Assembly (NCBI RefSeq): GCF_003330725.1
Contig: NZ_CP030840.1
Span: 6,752,116-6,816,115 of the forward strand
Direction of reading: 5' to 3'
DNA from: Acidisarcina polymorpha
GTDB lineage: Bacteria; Acidobacteriota; Terriglobia; Terriglobales; Acidobacteriaceae
Length of the DNA stretch: 64,000 nt
Shown: piece after piece, positions 61,368-64,000 of the stretch
Numbering within the stretch: the stretch's first letter is position 1
Layout of the letters: every line of letters begins with the position of its first letter
The notes under the pieces: model-generated
Databases searched by the model: none
What the model was told of the DNA's origin: nothing
What the model saw: the letters and a program-made list of their open reading frames with translations, nothing else
Made by a program: the position numbers and the translations under genes

Positions 61368-62393
61368 CTATCGCGGCGGAACTCCACGCCGCCAAGCTGA
61401 CCAATGTCTCGCAATTTCCTGCACCAACGTGTTGCCTGCGAGGTAAAGATTCATGACTGCGGGTTCGAAGCCTCCAGCCGATTGGTAATTGAGGAGAGTA
61501 CTCGCATCACTTCCGCCGGGAGGAGCTCGATCGAAATCTGAACCTGTGCGGAGCACAGCCACACGGTTTGTGTCCACCAAGTGTTCTCCAGCAGCGCGCA
61601 TCAGAACCGCAAAGGTTGCGTTATCCTCTTGCTGACTGGTGCAGGCGACGGCATGGTGGTCCGTTAACTCCGATGCCCATACATCAGCGCGTTCAGTCAG
61701 ATGGGTTCCAGAAAACCAGGTATCACTTGAAAGCGTATCGCACTGGACAACGGCAGGTGCCGCATTAGCAGGAGCATAACCGTAAACAGCTCGTGCTTTC
61801 TGAGCGCTAGGGCTGTCGGTAAGCTTCACACTTTCAGAGAGGGAAAAAGCGCGATTCACCAGCTCGTCATTGAGTTTAAACACCTCTGTCCCATAAATTA
61901 GCTGAGGCTTCTCAGCTGGGCTCATTGTGTTGATGCCAAGATATCCACTTGGCCAGGCAGCTGGAGCATCTCGTTTGTCCAGTTCCCATTGAAGACCGAA
62001 GTCTACCAAGTAGTGTGCCCAGGCGGCAGTGCCGAGGGTACCACGAGCTGGGTTTATTCCAGCGACGCCAGCAATAAGCCAATAAGTCTTCTGAAGATCA
62101 AATTGCCGTGAGTAAATAAGGGCACTAATCGACGCGGCGGCATTGGCGTAACCCATCCCAGTGGTGACCTGACACACCCCATCACGGCCGCAGTGTACAG
62201 CTGAGTCGGCGGGCAGGAGACCAGGCACCACCGTAAGCCTATCTAGCACCCGGTGCGAGCGCCACACCTCTCCTTCCGGACCAAACATCGAGACGATCAT
62301 AACTTTGACGGTGATTTTGGATTTCGGCTCAGCGAAGCTGTTTGAGCTTAGCAAGACAATTATGCTGGTGACAATCCATTGGTACATTCTCAA
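61368..62393 (-). CDS. Purine nucleoside permease (NUP)-family protein, secreted
   Basis: The product has 341 residues, with a signal peptide ending SFAEP. Family blocks are MIVSMFGPEGEVWRS, QVTTGMGYANAAASISAL, WLIAGVAGINPARGTLGTAA, YLVDFGLQWE, DTWFSGTHLTERAD and VLRTGSDFDRAPPG. NUP proteins are named for a fungal transporter, but the fold is that of nucleoside phosphorylases, so a periplasmic nucleoside-binding or cleaving role is likely. It appears complete. Confidence 0.88.
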   Translation of the reverse strand: MRMYQWIVTSIIVLLSSNSFAEPKSKITVKVMIVSMFGPEGEVWRSHRVLDRLTVVPGLLPADSAVHCGRDGVCQVTTGMGYANAAASISALIYSRQFDLQKTYWLIAGVAGINPARGTLGTAAWAHYLVDFGLQWELDKRDAPAAWPSGYLGINTMSPAEKPQLIYGTEVFKLNDELVNRAFSLSESVKLTDSPSAQKARAVYGYAPANAAPAVVQCDTLSSDTWFSGTHLTERADVWASELTDHHAVACTSQQEDNATFAVLMRAAGEHLVDTNRVAVLRTGSDFDRAPPGGSDASTLLNYQSAGGFEPAVMNLYLAGNTLVQEIARHWSAWRRGVPPR

Positions 62394-62779
62394 GAACGAC
62401 CCCCTCCTGTTTATGTCTGTGGCAAGTCATTGCTGTCAAAACACTCAGCTTGCGCCCTTGTGTTGCTTCACTCCTGCTACTATGATCGCCGGTCACCCGG
62501 TCTGTGAAGGCGGAGTAGTACATGTCTGCTCCTGCCCATCTTTGACGGGAGGGCGGTCACTAACCGCGACCTGCGGCGTAAGCCTCTCCGAGAGAGAAGG
62601 CTCATCAACCGCTCGCGCCACACTCCCTTCAAGGTGCGCTCAAAATGTGTGCAGGTTTCGAGAAATACTGCAAGCAGTTCCTGGCCTATGTAAGGAAGCA
62701 CTGTTCTCCTTCACGACGTTATGACAATGGTTTGTTTCAGAAGTACAGTGAACCAACCCGGATACAGAGTTGAGTGCGC
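62394..62779. other. Intergenic
   Basis: A 139-codon plus-strand frame (62305-62724) overlaps the start of the NUP gene in antisense and has no family pattern. Nothing else seen. Confidence 0.3.
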
Positions 62780-63110
62780 CTAGATAATTGACTCGACGAT
62801 TCCGCCCTCAACCCGAAGAGCGGAGCCGGTGGTTGCCGATGCCTGCATCGAGCATGCATAAAAAACCAAGTTGGCAATCTCATCGACGCTAAGAATGCGT
62901 TGTTCGATTGAGCTTGGATAGCGTGCCTTTCAGGGACTGTCGCAAGGGCCGCCTCTTCAAAGCCTTGGCCTTGTTGCGTTGTTATCCCGCTTACCATGGC
63001 CTCGACCCACTCCACCATGGTTACGCCTGGCGACACGGCATTGACCGATCCCAGACGTGCCCGCGTCAGGATGCCATTTAGACCGCATCGGGCAGGTCCC
63101 TTGGAAAATT
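62780..63110 (-). pseudogene. C-terminal remnant of a short-chain dehydrogenase
   Basis: Pieces read RCGLNGILTRARLGSVNAVS, then PGVTMVEWVEAMVSGITTQQ, then after frameshifts VDEIANLVFYACSMQASATT and GSALRVEGGIVESII with the stop at 62780-62782. This is the usual SDR end (SPG…, DEIA…, TTG..…VDGG). The first two-thirds are absent. It is a second broken SDR in the window, unrelated in position to the one at 20116. Confidence 0.75.
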
Positions 63111-63226
63111 ATGCGGAAAGATCGGACGCCGACTTCCATATGCGATTTTCGAAACGCAGTACGTAACTCGAGACGCTACGACAACGTTCATCCAACGCTG
63201 CTTGAGTGTTGCCAACCTGAATGACG

Positions 63227-63631
63227 TCATCCAGATTGGCAGCGCTGTGAGCCTAGCGGGGGCGAGAGGGGGAAACGGGCTGTGGTGTCACGCGCGGGGT
63301 CAGTGGCAGCGTTGTGATTGCGGTCGTAAATTCCACGTGAGGTACGATTTTGTTCATTGGCGAGCCTGTGCCGATCGGTGGCCGTCAGATTGCCTCCATC
63401 TCTGTTTCGCATCCGTGTCTCTTGATTTGCAATTTTAGCCTGATTGCGGTCAGCCCTAGCGGCTCCTCCAGGAGTAATCTGACCGTCGGCTACACCGTGG
63501 TTAATGCGGGCTTGCTGGCGGGCTTGTCGCTCCTGAATCGAGTGGCGTTCCGTCTGCGTGCTTTGTGCCATGGCGAAGGCAGTCGGCAGTACCAAAACAA
63601 AAGCTGCGTGCATGATAAATCTTGAGTTCAT
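63227..63631 (-). CDS. Small secreted Asn/Arg/Gln-rich protein
   Basis: ATG 63631 gives 134 residues. A signal peptide ends FAMAQ. The mature part has repeated charged helices (RQQARINHGVADGQITPGGA, RADRNQAKIANQETRM, HRLANEQNRTSRGIYDRNHN). Similar short periplasmic proteins with QxRIxxGxxxGxLTxxE repeats are widespread and may bind metal or DNA; function is unknown. The C-terminus after NAATDPA may be frameshifted. Confidence 0.6.
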   Translation of the reverse strand: MNSRFIMHAAFVLVLPTAFAMAQSTQTERHSIQERQARQQARINHGVADGQITPGGAARADRNQAKIANQETRMRNRDGGNLTATDRHRLANEQNRTSRGIYDRNHNAATDPARDTTARFPLSPPLGSQRCQSG

Positions 63632-63907
63632 AACAAATTCCTTTCTTGTTCCTTTTACGGTGACTGAAAGCTCGCACATTAGCCCGTCGCTAGATTGGAA
63701 CCCAAAGGGGTTGAGCTGGTTGCGCTATGCGCGGAGTCTGTCCGATATCGTTAGATTCTTGGCCGTATGAGCTTGATGAAGTTTCTGCCCTCGGTCTGAA
63801 CCTGGCTACTGATCTCTACGGTTCTGTTGCAAAGACGTTTTCATGCCCCAAGATGTTAAGGTGGGGCGCGGGCAAGGAGCCCACGGCTAGTATGCAGATG
63901 AGCGTTT
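63632..63907. other. Intergenic with an IS6-like terminal motif
   Basis: GGTTCTGTTGCAAAG at 63820-63834 resembles the tip of IS6-family inverted repeats. No other feature is seen. Confidence 0.3.
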
Positions 63908-64000
63908 CTAGAGTTTTTGCAATAGAGCCGCTTGGCGAACGGCCTTAACCTCATTGCGAAGTGTGCCAAGGCGAGCAAGTTCGAGGTCGTCACTATAGAA
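63908..64000 (-). CDS. C-terminal end of a protein cut by the window edge
   Basis: From the edge the minus strand reads FYSDDLELARLGTLRNEVKA then VRQAALLQKL and TAG at 63910-63908. It is too short to name. If the IS6-like motif at 63820 is a real terminus, this could be transposon-encoded. Confidence 0.35.
   Translation of the reverse strand, partial: FYSDDLELARLGTLRNEVKAVRQAALLQKL

Overview
The window looks like an accessory region of a soil-type Gram-negative bacterium. The most likely group is Acidobacteriota (Granulicella/Terriglobus/Edaphobacter type). That is an inference from gene content (many secreted glycosidase-like proteins, RND efflux, DUF1569, small Asp/Arg-rich secreted proteins) and moderate-to-high GC; no rRNA or marker gene is present to prove it. 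The DNA is a mosaic of plasmid/ICE-like genes, insertion sequences, a group II intron, remnants and a few intact metabolic or regulatory modules.

Layout. (a) 0-12 kb: an IS481-type transposase is followed by a conjugative-element style block: ArdC-like antirestriction protein, RepB-type primase, SSB, a broken restriction-endonuclease-like gene, a DUF3560-methyltransferase gene and a SRAP/HMCES-type gene. Inside it, on the opposite strand, lies an unrecognised two-gene cassette (6.1-8.3 kb): a PD-(D/E)xK-like nuclease and an overlapping acidic partner. This cassette is the best candidate for an undescribed defence system. Two genes share a conserved upstream leader. (b) 12-27.5 kb: a detoxification island with small Cys protein, membrane rhodanese, divergent RND tripartite pump (outer-membrane lipoprotein / TetR, adaptor, permease), thioredoxin, broken SDR, a three-subunit molybdenum aldehyde-oxidoreductase set like PaoABC, a second TetR paralogous to the first, and a serine hydrolase. 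(c) 27.5-30.5 kb: a catalase fragment, a 90-bp copy of the SRAP gene tail, a GDSL hydrolase, a second small Cys protein, a P-loop kinase and a tyrosine recombinase. A 13-bp word beside the recombinase recurs at the end of the SRAP gene, so these may be boundary sites of the island.

(d) 30.5-32 kb: an IS6-family element joins two unrelated truncated genes with no target duplication, marking a rearrangement. (e) 32.4-36.1 kb: a very large secreted fusion of a trypsin-like protease, a GH54-like domain and twelve propeller-type repeats. (f) 37.7-40.7 kb: an IS110 transposase beside a group II intron with recognisable 5' end, reverse transcriptase and domain V. (g) 41-64 kb: mostly chromosomal-type cargo: GH43-like and NHL-like secreted proteins, GNAT, quinone-oxidoreductase-like MDR protein, two methyltransferases, alpha/beta hydrolase, two GH5-like proteins around a broken cupin gene, a LysR remnant, an IS66 remnant, a phytoene-desaturase-like FAD protein, a DoxX-like membrane protein, a NUP-family protein and an SDR remnant.

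Working together: block (a) looks like early-expressed anti-restriction and ssDNA-handling functions of a mobile element that also carries its own nuclease cassette. Block (b) looks like an inducible toxic-organic-compound response (export, aldehyde oxidation, thiol redox) controlled by two sister TetR repressors. Many genes carry single-base frameshifts, often in short homopolymers; either decay or sequence error could explain this, and it matters for every 'pseudogene' call here.
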